Positions 63,757 to 64,000 of a stretch of DNA of 64,000 bases are shown here, one piece after another. Within the stretch, counting starts at the first letter, position 1. Every line of letters starts with the position of its first letter. A program made the translations under genes and the position numbers. The DNA lies in NCBI GenBank assembly GCA_004293725.1, contig REAW01000012.1, positions 78,916 to 142,915 on the forward strand, written 5' to 3'. The notes beneath the pieces were generated by a model. The model worked only from the letters and a program-made list of their open reading frames with translations, had not been told where the DNA came from and searched no databases. This DNA is from Curvibacter sp. (GTDB taxonomy: Bacteria; Pseudomonadota; Gammaproteobacteria; Burkholderiales; Burkholderiaceae_C).

Positions 63757-64000
63757 AGGAGCTCCATGGAACCACTTTTCTTCGCGCTCGGGTCGCTTCT
63801 TCTGTGCAAGTCTGTATGCCCATCAAGTCTTCAGTTGCGATCCTGCGGAACCACTGACCACCTGCACGAGATTAGCCAAGGCTTTTGTTTTCCTTTTCGA
63901 AGCACCCCGCATGCGCATTTGCTACTTCTTTGAACAAGCAGCAGGCGTTGAGTCGGGTGAACTGGTTGCATGAGTGATGGCAGCCTGGTCGAATTGCTAG
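63757..64000. other. Terminal 244 bp without a confident gene
   Basis: After the chemoreceptor stop only short open frames occur: a 55-codon frame from 63765 on the forward strand with no recognisable product, and a basic about 31-codon frame on the reverse strand. The GC content is lower than that of the genes. The window ends before another gene can be seen. Confidence 0.5.

Noticed and set aside
63765..63932. 55-codon frame at the end of the window
   Set aside because: No similarity, no operon partner, and its composition is unlike the neighbouring genes.
1..64000. CRISPR arrays, rRNA genes, prophage or integrative element
   Set aside because: No regularly spaced direct repeats, rRNA signatures, integrase or phage structural genes were seen; the only mobile trace is the IS5 relic, besides the 54-bp repeats.

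Overview
The window is chromosomal DNA of a betaproteobacterium, most likely a Comamonadaceae member related to Rhodoferax or Polaromonas. This rests on protein similarity by eye, on the gene order tpiA-secG-tRNA(Leu)-nuoA..N followed by DUF2818, NUDIX and DUF1178 genes, on rpsO-pnp, and on a dispersed 54-bp repeat of a kind I associate with this family. No database search was possible.

Layout. 1-8.3 kb: housekeeping genes (suhB partial, trmJ, cysE, mog, yjgA/darP, pmbA, a DUF4399 protein, a YqeY-like gene, rpsU, a HI0933-type flavoprotein). 8.4-22.1 kb: a nitrate/nitrite assimilation locus. One reverse-strand operon carries nirB-nirD-nasA-ybiB-cobA and a second carries the nitrate ABC importer nrtA-nrtB-nrtD. 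Between them lie a forward gene for a receiver-ANTAR-PilJ/NIT-like regulator and an unknown gene. 22.4-30.6 kb: a GNAT gene, tsaD, hsp20, an orphan amino-acid-type binding protein, rpsO, pnp, a quinone oxidoreductase and tpiA. 30.7-47.1 kb: secG, tRNA-Leu(GAG), the complete 14-gene complex I operon nuoA-N and three trailing genes. 47.1-57.7 kb: glutamate dehydrogenase, two small proteins with a shared C-terminal tail, an ABC exporter, a CrtC/AttH-like hydratase, an M48 protease with an SH3 protein, a LysR regulator, a DUF2917 protein, azlCD and a LacI-type regulator. 57.8-63.8 kb: a decayed IS5-family transposase, then gluconokinase, a three-part TRAP transporter and a chemoreceptor.

The nitrate locus is the most informative region. 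Both reverse-strand operons start at near-perfect sigma-54 promoters (TGGCAC-N5-TTGC). The transcripts then begin with small hairpins. In the nirB leader two successive hairpins carry the same hexaloop AACGAC, with the A1/G4 pattern bound by ANTAR antiterminators. In the nrtA leader one AACGAC hairpin is followed by a strong intrinsic terminator before nrtA. This predicts two layers of control: nitrogen limitation through sigma-54 (probably NtrC), and nitrate/nitrite through ANTAR antitermination by the adjacent regulator, which fuses the sensor to the RNA-binding domain.

A second result is a 54-bp repeat family with eleven candidate copies. Five lie between genes and six lie inside coding sequences, where most add a short in-frame peptide (trmJ, the HI0933-like gene, nrtB and an ABC exporter linker; ybiB and the binding-protein gene are less certain). 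A third is a likely sugar-acid regulon: a LacI-family repressor, two GATAGCGC-centred operators about 96 bp apart, gluconokinase, TRAP transporter and chemoreceptor, with an IS5 relic between the repressor gene and its operators.
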